The position numbers and the translations under genes are program-made. The notes under the pieces were generated by a model. The model was not told where the DNA came from. It searched no databases and was given only the letters and a program-made list of their open reading frames with translations. A DNA stretch of 64,000 bases from an uncultured Lachnospiraceae bacterium. GTDB taxonomy: Bacteria > Bacillota > Clostridia > Lachnospirales > Lachnospiraceae. Shown here in pieces: positions 26,474 to 35,612 of this stretch. The DNA is taken from assembly GCA_910584915.1 (NCBI GenBank), contig CAJUDM010000023.1, forward strand, positions 1 to 64,000, in the 5' to 3' direction. Each line of letters starts with the position of its first letter. Position 1 is the first letter of the stretch.

Positions 26474-27958
26474 CTATACTTTATCTATCAACTTCTTCTT
26501 ACTGATCACCGGCTCGCAGGTGAGATCTACTCCCAGCCGCTTAAAGGTCTTGATATCCACCTCTGACAGCATGACAGAGGTATGTACCTGACAGTCTTTC
26601 AGGTTCGGGAGCTGCTCAAGCGCCGCCCTCGCGTTCTTATCGCCGGTGGCGGCAAGGGAGAGCGCGATCAGCACCTCGTCCGTATGAAGCCTCGGGTTTC
26701 TTCCCCCCAAATACCTCACCTTCAACTCCTGTATCGGTTCGATGGCTTCCGGGCTGATCAGCTTCACATCGTGATCGATCCCCGCGAGGAACTTCAGGGC
26801 GTTCAGCAAAAGCGCCGCCGATGCGCCGAGAAAATCGGAAGTCTTAGAGGTAATGATATGGCCGTCCGGCAGTTCGATCGCCGCCGCCGGCAGCCCCGTC
26901 TCCTCCACCCTCTTCTTAGCCGCCACCGTCACTTTTCTGTCAGCGGTTGTGATCTTTGCCTGCTTCATCAAAAGCTCTATCTTGTATATCTCATTCTCAG
27001 AGGCTTCCTCCCTGACCACCTTTCCCGCCGCCGTATAGTAACGGCGAATGATCTCCATGCAGGAAGCCTGCCTGCACGCCTCATCGTCCACAATACAGTT
27101 TCCCACCATATTCACGCCCATGTCCGTCGGCGACTTATAGACGCACTCCCCGTAGATTCCCTCAAAGATAGCGCTCAGCACCGGGAATATCTCGATATCC
27201 CGGTTATAGTTCACGGTCGTCTCCCCGTAGGCTTCGAGATGGAACGGATCGATCATATTGATATCATTCAGATCCGCAGTAGCCGCCTCATAGGCAAGGT
27301 TGACAGGATGTTTTAAGGGCAGATTCCAGATTGGGAACGTCTCGAACTTCGCGTAGCCCGCTTTGATCCCCCTCAGGCTGTCATGGTAGAGCTGCGAAAG
27401 GCAGGTAGCCATCTTTCCGCTGCCCGGCCCGGGCGCTGTCACAACAACAAGGGGGCGCGTCGTCTCGATATAATCGTTCTGCCCGAAGCCTTCCTCGCTG
27501 ACGATCAACGGAACATTGGAGGGATATCCTTCTATCATATAGTGCATATAAACGCGGATATTTTTCTTCTCCAGCCGGTTCTTAAACTGAACCGCCCCCG
27601 CCTGTCCGCTGAAATGCGTGATCACAACGCTGCTCACCAAAAGGCCCCGCCGCTCAAATTCTCCGATCAGGCGCAGCACATCCACATCGTAGGTGATCCC
27701 CAGATCCCCCCGCACCTTATTCTTTTCAATATCTGTTGCGCTGATCACCAGCACGATCTCCGCCATATCGGAAAGTTCCATCAGCATTTTCAATTTTGCA
27801 TCCGGCATAAACCCCGGCAGTACTCTCGACGCATGGTAATCGTCAAAGAGTTTACCGCCAAACTCCAGGTACAGCTTGTCCCCGAACTGCGCTATTCTGT
27901 CCCTGATATGCTGGGACTGTATTTTTACATACTTCTCATGATCAAACCCGATTTTCAT
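26474..27958 (-). CDS. DUF1846-family protein
   Basis: A 494-residue protein of the DUF1846 family, widespread in anaerobic Firmicutes and structurally known but without an agreed function. A P-loop-like APGPGSGKMATCLSQLYHDS lies near residue 185, and SAALLLNALKFLAGID near 380. I chose the ATG at 27956-27958 with a purine-rich GAGGGTGG site; the longer ORF begins in non-coding sequence. It is a single gene, separated from rhaA by a terminator. Nucleotide binding is suggested by the glycine-rich loop only. Confidence 0.85.
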   Translation of the reverse strand: MKIGFDHEKYVKIQSQHIRDRIAQFGDKLYLEFGGKLFDDYHASRVLPGFMPDAKLKMLMELSDMAEIVLVISATDIEKNKVRGDLGITYDVDVLRLIGEFERRGLLVSSVVITHFSGQAGAVQFKNRLEKKNIRVYMHYMIEGYPSNVPLIVSEEGFGQNDYIETTRPLVVVTAPGPGSGKMATCLSQLYHDSLRGIKAGYAKFETFPIWNLPLKHPVNLAYEAATADLNDINMIDPFHLEAYGETTVNYNRDIEIFPVLSAIFEGIYGECVYKSPTDMGVNMVGNCIVDDEACRQASCMEIIRRYYTAAGKVVREEASENEIYKIELLMKQAKITTADRKVTVAAKKRVEETGLPAAAIELPDGHIITSKTSDFLGASAALLLNALKFLAGIDHDVKLISPEAIEPIQELKVRYLGGRNPRLHTDEVLIALSLAATGDKNARAALEQLPNLKDCQVHTSVMLSEVDIKTFKRLGVDLTCEPVISKKKLIDKV

Positions 27959-28064
27959 TCTGTCCACCCTCTTTTGTTGTTTGCCGAAAGCAGATCCCGT
28001 TTTCTCCGCTCCCTCATCCATTCTAGTAGAAAACAGGAAAAATTACAAGTAAATACAACAAAAT

Positions 28065-28108
28065 ATCCGGGTATCAGCCCGCCCGGTGAGGTGGACTGAT
28101 ACCCGGAT
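28065..28108 (-). terminator. Intrinsic terminator of the rhaBA operon
   Basis: ATCCGGGTATCAG (28065-28077) is the exact complement of CTGATACCCGGAT (28096-28108); on the minus strand it is followed by ATTTTGTTGTATTT. Confidence 0.8.
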
Positions 28109-28130
28109 CATTCAAATTTTTTCTCTTCTC

Positions 28131-29387
28131 TTATGCTCTCTTGGACTGCACTTCCTCTTCATACTTCTCGATCTCTTCAAACCACTCATTCTCGCCCTTC
28201 ACGCCGCACTCTTCACAGTACTGCTCCCAGACTTCCCCGAAGGGCAGGCATTTTACCGCCTCATGCACCGCCATCAGCTTTGTGAACTGGGACTTATCCT
28301 GCAGCTCTTTCAGCATTGCATTGGGTGTCAGCAGCGCGATCAGGAGCGCTTTCTGCATACTCCGGAAACCGGTCGTCCAAGCGGAGACACGGTTGATCGC
28401 CGCATCAAAGTAGTCGAGCGCAATGTAAACGCGGCCCAGCGCATCGTTTCTCACGATCTCCTTCGCGATCTCCTTCGTCTCGTCGTCCAGCACCACCACA
28501 TGGTCGCTGTCCCAGCGGATGCCTCTCGTCACATGCAGCGCTAACTCCGGGAAGAAGCACAGCAGCGCGGGAATCTTGTCGGAGACAACCTCCGTCGGAT
28601 GGTAATGGCCGTTGTCCATCAGCGGCAGACATTTATCCTTGTGCGCCGCCGCAAAACTAAGCGCAAACTCAGCGGAACCCGCCGTGTAAGCCTCCACGCC
28701 GATACCGAATACCTTGGACTCCACACAGGGTTTCACCTTATCGAAGTCATAGGGCTCGGAGAGGATCGCTTCTATGGACTCTTTATAACGCATTCTCGGT
28801 CCCATTCTGTCAGCCGGAACATCCTTGAAGCCGTCGCCGGTCCAGATATTCATGACACAGGGAACGCCTGTCTCCTCCGCAAAATACTGGGAGATACGGA
28901 TACATGCCTTGCCGTGCTCGATCCAGAAATTTCTGGTCTCCTCATCAGGGCTTGAGAGCGTCAGGCCGTCCTTTACCTTCGGATGAGAGAAGAAAGTGGG
29001 ATTGAAGTCAAGTCCCATATTTCTCTCTTTCGCGAACTCCACCCATTTTTTGAAGTGTCTCGGCTCGATCTTGTCGCGGTCCACAAAGCCGTCCTCCTCA
29101 AAGATCGCATAGCATGCATGGACATTGATCTTCTTTGCGCCGGGGCAGAGGGAAAGCACCTTGTCCATATCCGCAAACAGTTCTTCGGGTGTCTTTGCCT
29201 TTCCGGGATAGTTGCCTGTGGTCTGGATGCCGCCGGTCAACGGGCCGTCGTGGTCAAAGCCGATCACATCGTCCCCCTGCCAGCAGTGAAGAGATACAGG
29301 GACCTTCTTCAACGTCTCGATCGCCTTGTCTGTGTCTACGCCGTAAGCTGCATAAGCTTCTCTGGCTGCCGCATAGTTTTTTGCCAT
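28131..29387 (-). CDS. rhaA: L-rhamnose isomerase
   Basis: Converts L-rhamnose to L-rhamnulose in the cytoplasm, with two divalent metals. The 418-residue length and segments such as VSLHCWQGDDVIGFD, GNYPGKAKTPEELFAD, MNIWTGDGFKDVPADR and LMDNGHYHPTE, with the metal-binding His/Asp residues in GHYHPTE and WDSDHV, match the family throughout. AGGAGG precedes the ATG and rhamnulokinase lies 35 bp upstream. It supplies the first step of the route that ends in the microcompartment. Confidence 0.95.
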   Translation of the reverse strand: MAKNYAAAREAYAAYGVDTDKAIETLKKVPVSLHCWQGDDVIGFDHDGPLTGGIQTTGNYPGKAKTPEELFADMDKVLSLCPGAKKINVHACYAIFEEDGFVDRDKIEPRHFKKWVEFAKERNMGLDFNPTFFSHPKVKDGLTLSSPDEETRNFWIEHGKACIRISQYFAEETGVPCVMNIWTGDGFKDVPADRMGPRMRYKESIEAILSEPYDFDKVKPCVESKVFGIGVEAYTAGSAEFALSFAAAHKDKCLPLMDNGHYHPTEVVSDKIPALLCFFPELALHVTRGIRWDSDHVVVLDDETKEIAKEIVRNDALGRVYIALDYFDAAINRVSAWTTGFRSMQKALLIALLTPNAMLKELQDKSQFTKLMAVHEAVKCLPFGEVWEQYCEECGVKGENEWFEEIEKYEEEVQSKRA

Positions 29388-29422
29388 TTGTTGTTTCCTC
29401 CTGTTTTTGTTTGTTTTATTTA

Positions 29423-30826
29423 TCAGGCTTTGTAAGTCTTCACCCCAAAGGATTCAAAAACACTCGCCCGCGCCTCCTTCAGCCCGGCAAACTCACCCGC
29501 CTTGATCATCTGCGCCATCAAGTTCCCGATCGCCGTGCCCTCGCCCGGTCCCGCATAGACCGTCCTGCCAGATTTCTCCGCCGTCAGGTTGTTTAAGTAT
29601 ACCGCGTTGGAACCGCCGCCCACGATATTGATCGCAGGATAATGTACCCCTGTCAGCGACTCGATCTCCTTCACGGTCTTCGCATAACTTTCCGCCAGCG
29701 ACTGATAGATCACTGCGGCAAGTTCCCCCGTGGTCTCCGGCACCTGCTGCCCGTCTTTCCGGCAATACTCTTTGATCGCCGCCGTCATATTCTCCGGCGC
29801 CAGGAAACAGTCATCGTTGACATCCACTCTGGAAGGAAATTCCTTCGCCTCCTCCGCCATATCACAGAGCTGCGCAAAAGAATACGCATCATTCAGCTCA
29901 TGCCGCACAGACTGGATCATCCAGAGCCCCATAATGTTTTTCAGATAGCGGAAACGGTATTCATAGCCTCCCTCGTTGGTGAAATTTTTTTCCATGCTCT
30001 CCATGCTGCAGATCGCTTCCTTATTCTCAACCCCCATCAGGGACCAGGTTCCGGAACTGATATACAGGCATTCATCGGACTGGGTGGGCACCGCCATCAC
30101 GGCTGACGCGGTATCATGGGTTGCCGGGAGCACTACCTCGCAGGAAAAGCCCACTTCCTCCTCCACTTCCCTCGAAAACTTTCCAACCACAGTACCCGGC
30201 ATGGACAACGGCAGGAACATCTCCTTCGGATAGCCCAGCATTTCGATCAGCTCCATATCCCACTGTTTTGTGGAAGGGCTCACAAGCTGCCCGGATGTCG
30301 CATTGGTGTACTCGGACACTTTATTCCCCGTCAGCAAAAACTGGAAATAGTCCGGCAGCATCAGGAATGTCTTCGCCTTCGCGAGCAGCTCCGGTTCCTG
30401 TACTTTGTGTGCCATGAGCTGATAGATCGTATTGAATATCAATTTCTGGATACCGGTCCTCGCATATAATTCCTTCTCCGGAATGATCTTATATACTTCC
30501 TCGTCCATTCCGTTCATACGGGAATCGCGGTAGCCATATGTATTGCCGAGAACTCTGTCATTTTCATCCAGCAGCACATAATCCACCGCCCAGGTATCGA
30601 TCCCCATGCTCAAGGGAATCTTTCCAATCTCCTTACATTTTTTGATGCCGGCTTTGATCTCCCGGAACAGATGCTCCGTATCCCAGCATCTGTGACCGTC
30701 CTTTTTTACCATACCGTTCTCAAAGCGGTGAATCTCCTCCAGCACGATCTTTCCGTTTTCCACAGAACCTAAAATGTGCCGCCCGCTGGATGCCCCGATG
30801 TCCACCGCAAGATAGTAATTTGCCAT
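29423..30826 (-). CDS. rhaB: Rhamnulokinase
   Basis: Phosphorylates L-rhamnulose to rhamnulose-1-phosphate. A 467-residue FGGY kinase with phosphate loop AVDIGASSGRHILG, substrate motif IDTWAVDYVLLD near 76, ATHDTASAV near 235, SSGTWSLMG near 258 and the adenosine motif NIVGGGSNAVYLNNLTAE near 395. It is first in the rhaBA operon. The region upstream has a TATACT -10 at 30926-30931 (minus strand) without a clear -35, compatible with an activator-dependent promoter. Confidence 0.94.
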   Translation of the reverse strand: MANYYLAVDIGASSGRHILGSVENGKIVLEEIHRFENGMVKKDGHRCWDTEHLFREIKAGIKKCKEIGKIPLSMGIDTWAVDYVLLDENDRVLGNTYGYRDSRMNGMDEEVYKIIPEKELYARTGIQKLIFNTIYQLMAHKVQEPELLAKAKTFLMLPDYFQFLLTGNKVSEYTNATSGQLVSPSTKQWDMELIEMLGYPKEMFLPLSMPGTVVGKFSREVEEEVGFSCEVVLPATHDTASAVMAVPTQSDECLYISSGTWSLMGVENKEAICSMESMEKNFTNEGGYEYRFRYLKNIMGLWMIQSVRHELNDAYSFAQLCDMAEEAKEFPSRVDVNDDCFLAPENMTAAIKEYCRKDGQQVPETTGELAAVIYQSLAESYAKTVKEIESLTGVHYPAINIVGGGSNAVYLNNLTAEKSGRTVYAGPGEGTAIGNLMAQMIKAGEFAGLKEARASVFESFGVKTYKA

Positions 30827-31007
30827 AGTTTTTCCTCATTTCCGCGCCATCACAGCGCTTATCTCCTCTCTTTTCTGCAGCCCCGAACCTGAAATTCCAC
30901 GTTTATCAGATTCCCCGTATGTAAAAGTATAACTTATCCCCGGCTTTTATAACAGGACTTTATTTGCAAAATTTACCGTCCTTATTTGCGAAAGCATGGA
31001 GAAAAGC

Positions 31008-31115
31008 AGCCAGATATGAAAACAGCCGCTGAATGCTCGCATTCAAGCGGATATTTTCCTATCTGGCTATTTGGCGACAGCCAAGCATCCGAAATACAAA
31101 GTATTTCGGATGCTT
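31008..31115 (+). repeat. Two strong hairpins upstream of rhaB
   Basis: AGCCAGATA (31008-31016) pairs with TATCTGGCT (31060-31068) around an inner GAATG/CATTC stem; then AAGCATCCGAAATAC (31083-31097) pairs exactly with GTATTTCGGATGCTT (31101-31115), followed by TTCT, which looks like an intrinsic terminator on the plus strand. The 470-bp gap 30827-31297 holds only these and an AraC remnant. A short structured plus-strand transcript ending here is possible. Confidence 0.6.
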
Positions 31116-31129
31116 TTCTACTCTATAAC

Positions 31130-31313
31130 AGCCGGGTCTGTGTGGCACAGCAGCCCGGTCTGCGCCACGCAGATCAGCTATCAGACGGGGTTTTCCACCA
31201 GCGCCCACTTCGGGCAGGTCTTTCGCAAAACCTTCCACATGAGCCCTCTGGAATACCGGGCACAGTACGCCCGTATGGGCGCGGGCAGAGATACCCCTTA
31301 TTCTCCGCTGTAG
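31130..31313 (+). pseudogene. C-terminal remnant of an AraC-family regulator
   Basis: The plus strand encodes the last helix-turn-helix of an AraC protein, ISYQTGFSTSAHFGQVFRKT followed by FHMSPLEYRAQYAR, but nothing upstream matches the rest of the family and a terminator hairpin lies just before it. The stop at 31311-31313 overlaps the end of the convergent oxidoreductase gene. It looks like the relic of a rhamnose regulator that once stood divergent from rhaB. Confidence 0.75.
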
Positions 31314-32293
31314 TAGCCGATCCCGTCGAGAATCCGGTCCACCGTGTCCGCCAGCGAAACGCTGAAGCCCTCCGTCACATAGGGTTCTTCCTCCCCGCAG
31401 ATACAGCGCCCGAGCTGTTCCACCTCGAGACAGTAATTGTTGGGCACTTCCACCTCTCTCAGTTCATCCTTCCCGTCGAAAGTGCGCAGACGATAGCTGA
31501 GTGTTCCCGGCGCGTTAAAACCGAAATTCACTGAGGTGATGGACCCTTTGGAGCCGTGGATCTGGAAACGGTCCAGGGATGAATTCTTTTCCGTCTCCAG
31601 CACCATGCCGCAGTCGATATGCGCTTTGCTGCCATTTTTATATTCCAGCACCGCCGTCGTATACGTGTCGATCCCTTCCTCCGACAAAACTGCAGCCGTA
31701 TGGATCTTATCCGGCGCCATCCCCGTCATGCGCTGCACAAGGCTCAGCGCGTAGACGCCCAGATCATAGGTACAGCCGCCGAGAGTCTCTTTCCGCATGC
31801 GTATATTGCTGCGATCGTAGTCCGATGTGATCAGCGCCGCCTCCGCATAGCGCACATCTCCGATCACGCCCTCCTCGATCAACCCGCGGATCTCTTTGAT
31901 ATACGGACTGTGCTGGTAAGCGAAAGCTTCCATCAAAAACACATGATTCTCCCTCGCCGCCTGAAACATCTCCCGCGCCTGCGCAGCGTTTGCCGCCAAC
32001 GGCTTCTCGCATAATACATGCTTTCCGCTCTTCAATGCCTTTATGGTCCACTCATAGTGGAGAGTGTTCGGAAGAGGAATATATACCGCTTCGATCTCCG
32101 GATCTTCCAGCAGCTCCGCATAGCTCCCGTATGCTCTCTCAAAGCCATATTTTTTCTTAAACTCCTCCGCCTTTTCCATGTTGCGCCCCGCGATCGCCAC
32201 AAGCTCGCAGTTCTCCGCAAGGCTCATTCCTCTCGCCGTATCCCTCTCAAAGATATACGCCGTTCCCATAACGCCCCATTTGATTTTTCTCAT
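31298..32293 (-). CDS. Gfo/Idh/MocA-family NAD(P)-dependent oxidoreductase
   Basis: A 331-residue sugar or inositol dehydrogenase-like enzyme. N-terminal Rossmann region begins KIKWGVMGTAYIFERDTARG (the loop lacks the usual GxGxxG spacing but is aligned with it), the catalytic CEKPLAANAAQA is near residue 94, and the C-terminal half has the family beta-sheet. Substrate unknown; in a rhamnose neighbourhood a deoxysugar dehydrogenase is possible. It stands 107 bp downstream of the ROK gene. Confidence 0.85.
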   Translation of the reverse strand: MRKIKWGVMGTAYIFERDTARGMSLAENCELVAIAGRNMEKAEEFKKKYGFERAYGSYAELLEDPEIEAVYIPLPNTLHYEWTIKALKSGKHVLCEKPLAANAAQAREMFQAARENHVFLMEAFAYQHSPYIKEIRGLIEEGVIGDVRYAEAALITSDYDRSNIRMRKETLGGCTYDLGVYALSLVQRMTGMAPDKIHTAAVLSEEGIDTYTTAVLEYKNGSKAHIDCGMVLETEKNSSLDRFQIHGSKGSITSVNFGFNAPGTLSYRLRTFDGKDELREVEVPNNYCLEVEQLGRCICGEEEPYVTEGFSVSLADTVDRILDGIGYYSGE

Positions 32294-32400
32294 GAATATT
32301 GTCCTCCATTTTCCTTTATTATTTTTGTTTTCATCTCTTTATCAAACGGATCACCACCCGGATAATACCTGCCGGATTCTCCACACCTGACAGTGCTACT

Positions 32401-33609
32401 TTAAAACAGCCGTCCCTCGAAAACAGCCGTGAGCAGAGCACCGACACAGCCATACACCGTAGCTTCCGATCCGAAATGTGATTTTACGATCCTGATGCCG
32501 CGATATTTCCTTGCGATCTGGCGCTCATTTACCTGACGCTCCGCCTTTTGCAGATAGAGGTCCGGTATCCAGTAGCCATCATGCCCGATAATGATCTTCT
32601 GCGGGTTTAATCCGTTCACAAAACCGGTGATGCCGCACGCCAGTTTTTCCGCCATCCCGCAAAATATCGCATCCATCTTTATATCCCGCTCCGCAAAATC
32701 CATGCCATCTTCCTCCCGCCTTTTGATCGCACCTTCCATCTCCCGGCAGAATTCGAAAAATGTTTTCTCTTCCCCGACCGCGTCCCGCAGCTGCCCTTCT
32801 ATCACATTGCTGGATATGTACCGCTCCAGACAGCCCCGATTTCCGCACTCGCAGGGTATTCCCCTCCAGTCAATACTGGTGTGTCCCAGTTCACAGACCA
32901 TACCGCTGGCATTCGTGTAGAGCTTCCCGTTGACCACAAGCCCCGCACCAACGCCGTTTGCCAGATCCACATAGATAAAATCATCACAGCCGCTTCCGTT
33001 TCCGTAATACTTTTCCGTGATCGCCGCACAGTTGCTCTCGCCGTCAAAAAACACAGGCATGTGGTATCGCTCTTCCATCTCTTTCTTTAATTCCAGATCG
33101 TGCAATCCATAGAAGTTCGGCGGTTCCAGTATCTTTCCCCGCCTATTGTCCACCGGGCCGATAGCGCCGATGCCGATCCCATAAATCTTCTCCCCGGGAT
33201 ACAGGCAAAGCACGCTGTCCACCGCCTGGAAAATATGCTCTGGTATAGAATGCGCATTTTCCTCCGTTATCAGAAACTCCGTCTTTTTCAGGATATTTAA
33301 CTGCAGATCACACAAAATAACTGTGCATCTCTCCCGGTACAGATTCACACCCAACAGCTTCGGCGCGTTCGGAGACACACAAAGCTGGACCGGGTTGCGC
33401 CCTTTTCCCTCTACTTGAACCTTCTCCCGCTCCTCCAGTACGCCGTTTTCCAGAAACTCACCGACAATGTAGGACACTGTCATCTTTGCCAGCCCTGTCT
33501 TCTGGGACAGTTCGATCCTGGAGCCGCACTGCCCCGTCGCGATCAGCTTCAGCACAAGCCCACGGTTCCGTCTCTTTAACTGCACGTTGTTTAATCCTGA
33601 CTCAGACAT
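32401..33609 (-). CDS. ROK-family transcriptional regulator (NagC/XylR type)
   Basis: A 402-residue regulator: N-terminal winged helix (SQKTGLAKMTVSYIVGEFLE near residues 33-55), then a ROK sugar-binding domain with DLANGVGAGLVVNG and a zinc motif HTSIDWRGIPCECGNRGCLE. Sugar binding is expected to release DNA. I chose the ATG at 33607-33609, which overlaps the end of the AllA-like gene by 8 bp, so the two are coupled. Direct repeats flanking the -10 of their promoter are candidate operators. Confidence 0.85.
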   Translation of the reverse strand: MSESGLNNVQLKRRNRGLVLKLIATGQCGSRIELSQKTGLAKMTVSYIVGEFLENGVLEEREKVQVEGKGRNPVQLCVSPNAPKLLGVNLYRERCTVILCDLQLNILKKTEFLITEENAHSIPEHIFQAVDSVLCLYPGEKIYGIGIGAIGPVDNRRGKILEPPNFYGLHDLELKKEMEERYHMPVFFDGESNCAAITEKYYGNGSGCDDFIYVDLANGVGAGLVVNGKLYTNASGMVCELGHTSIDWRGIPCECGNRGCLERYISSNVIEGQLRDAVGEEKTFFEFCREMEGAIKRREEDGMDFAERDIKMDAIFCGMAEKLACGITGFVNGLNPQKIIIGHDGYWIPDLYLQKAERQVNERQIARKYRGIRIVKSHFGSEATVYGCVGALLTAVFEGRLF

Positions 33610-34099
33610 CTTTCTGCTCCCACACAATTTCCGTCCAATCCGCCTTCTCATAGGGGACCAATGTGCAATCCTTTTTATATGTCCGCTGCGGAAGCACAAT
33701 TAAAATATGAACATCTTCCTCCCCGGCGGCAAAAGATTCCTGATGCCAAACGCCTGCATTCAATTTCACAAGCACTCCCCTCGGCACAAAAAATGCTTCC
33801 GTCTTTTCCGGAACGATCTCCTTTGACGGCGGCGCCACATGGAAAATGATATCCCCGTCAATCGGCATCATGATCTCGCAGGCTTCGTCATGATATTCCG
33901 CCTTCGTCACGATCATCTCCGGCACCTTTCTCACAACATAAGAAGAAAATGCCATCGGCATGGAACTACCGTTAGCCGCCAGCACATGATCCGGATAGAA
34001 ATCATCCAAATGATTCCCCTGCGGATTTACCATATCGTAAAATTCACCAAACTCTCTGAAATTATCATTTGTGAGCTGTTTTGCATATATTTTTCTCAT
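33602..34099 (-). CDS. AllA-like (ureidoglycolate lyase family) cupin protein
   Basis: A 165-residue protein whose core EIMMPIDGDIIFHVAP, FVPRGVLVKLNAGVWHQ and a trailing beta-strand match the ureidoglycolate lyase family. No allantoin pathway gene is nearby, so ureidoglycolate is unlikely to be the substrate; the protein shares a transcript with a sugar-type ROK regulator, which suggests a role in carbohydrate metabolism (for example epimerase or sugar-acid chemistry). The function is unknown. Confidence 0.7.
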   Translation of the reverse strand: MRKIYAKQLTNDNFREFGEFYDMVNPQGNHLDDFYPDHVLAANGSSMPMAFSSYVVRKVPEMIVTKAEYHDEACEIMMPIDGDIIFHVAPPSKEIVPEKTEAFFVPRGVLVKLNAGVWHQESFAAGEEDVHILIVLPQRTYKKDCTLVPYEKADWTEIVWEQKDV

Positions 34100-34190
34100 C
34101 GCCTCATCCTCCTCTTTTTATTCTCTATAAACCGGAACATTTCTCAACATACTCTTTTTCCTCCATAATCTCACTTTCGCTTTTATTTAG

Positions 34191-34243
34191 TACATCTATT
34201 TTACTTTATATCTATATAATACATTCATTTTACTAATTGTCAA
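34191..34243 (-). promoter_or_regulatory. Promoter of the AllA-like/ROK operon with two direct repeats
   Basis: Minus strand TTGACA (34238-34243) and TATTAT (34216-34221) are 16 bp apart. Two 15-bp direct repeats, TACATCTATTTTACT (34191-34205) and TACATTCATTTTACT (34220-34234), lie 29 bp apart, one over the spacer and one just downstream of the -10. They are candidate binding sites for the ROK regulator. Confidence 0.65.
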
Positions 34244-34267
34244 GTACAAAATAAAATTTTTTATGAG

Positions 34268-34296
34268 TTGATATATCGGCCTGTTTATCCTATACT
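34268..34296 (+). promoter_or_regulatory. Promoter of the AraC-family gene
   Basis: TTGATA (34268-34273) and TATACT (34291-34296) with a 17-bp spacer, about 85 bp before the ATG at 34382. Confidence 0.65.
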
Positions 34297-34381
34297 AAGA
34301 GAAATGCGACTGTTCACAGATCAGACAGAGCCCCCTGCCGGCTTTCCAAAACCGATATTCCGGCAGATAGAGGAACAAAAT

Positions 34382-35458
34382 ATGAATCCTGAACTTTTGG
34401 AAAAACTAAAACCTGTCACCAGAGAGGAACAGGCCATTTTGGACGGCGGCAAAAATGTGCAGAGAGACCTCTATACCACTGGCCAGGGTTACAGCCGCCG
34501 CATTTCAGACATCTCGACAGGCGGCGCGCAAAAGCCCTGCGGTTCTGTCCTCTCCGACAACTCAAATTTTATCGTGGACAGCCGTAAAATGTTGGAAAAG
34601 GGAAAACTGATCGATATCCGCCCGCACACGAGGTTCATCCACTTCCCCGTCCACAGGCACAACTACGTGGAGATCATCTACATGTGCAGCGGTTCCACGA
34701 CCCACATCATAGGCGGGCACAACACCGTGAAGCTGGAGACCGGCGAGCTGCTCTTTTTAAACCAGAATGCCACCCAGGAGATCCTGCCTGCCGGAGAAAA
34801 TGACATTGCTGTCAACTTTATCATACTGCCGGAATTTTTTGACCGCGCCTTTCTGATGATGGAGGAGGAGAGCATCCTGCACGATTTCCTTGTGGGTTCC
34901 CTGAAAGGGGAGAGCGGCATCGTGGACTATCTGCACTTTCAGGTCAGGGACGAGCTGCCGATCCAGAACCTGGTCGAAAACATGATCTACTCCCTGGTGA
35001 CAAAACAGAAAAATTCCCGGAATATCAATCAGACCACCATGGGGCTTTTGTTTATTCTGCTCCAGAACCAGAGCGACAAGATCAACAAAAACGACCCGGC
35101 ACAGTATGAGCAGAATCTGATCTTCACGGCTCTCAAATATATTGAGGACAACTACAGGACCGGGACGCTCGAGGAACTCTCCGCCCTGATCGGACAGCCT
35201 GACTATTATATCAGCAAACTGATCAAACGCCACACCGGACATACCTTCAAGAACCTGTTGCAGATAAAACGGCTCAACCAGGCGGCATTCCTCTTAAACA
35301 CCACAAAGCTTCCTGTGGAAAACATTATCCTGCTGGCAGGCTACGACAATACCAGCTATTTTCACCGGATATTTAAGGAACATTTTCATATGACGCCGAG
35401 AGCCTACCGGCTTGCGGCATCCGGCAGATCATCCGAGGTATCAGATCCGCCGGACTGA
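34382..35458 (+). CDS. AraC-family transcriptional regulator with cupin sensor domain
   Basis: A 358-residue regulator: cupin-like region with FPVHRHNYVEIIYMCSG near residue 92 and two helix-turn-helix motifs at the C-terminus (LEELSALIGQPDYYISKLIK; VENIILLAGYDNTSYFHRIF). The ATG at 34382 has AGAGG eight bases upstream. It is divergent from the AllA-like/ROK operon and followed by a HAD phosphatase; the ligand is probably a sugar. Confidence 0.85.
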   Translation: MNPELLEKLKPVTREEQAILDGGKNVQRDLYTTGQGYSRRISDISTGGAQKPCGSVLSDNSNFIVDSRKMLEKGKLIDIRPHTRFIHFPVHRHNYVEIIYMCSGSTTHIIGGHNTVKLETGELLFLNQNATQEILPAGENDIAVNFIILPEFFDRAFLMMEEESILHDFLVGSLKGESGIVDYLHFQVRDELPIQNLVENMIYSLVTKQKNSRNINQTTMGLLFILLQNQSDKINKNDPAQYEQNLIFTALKYIEDNYRTGTLEELSALIGQPDYYISKLIKRHTGHTFKNLLQIKRLNQAAFLLNTTKLPVENIILLAGYDNTSYFHRIFKEHFHMTPRAYRLAASGRSSEVSDPPD

Positions 35459-35612
35459 TATCGGCTCTTTGGACTCCCGCGCCGGAGCCAGGCTGTCTCA
35501 GCCGCCATATTCCTTTGCGCGAGGATGCAAAAACAGCAATGACAGGTTCACAACATCATACAACAGAAAGGATCATATACAGGAAGATACCTCTGTATAT
35601 CAGTGTCAGAAT

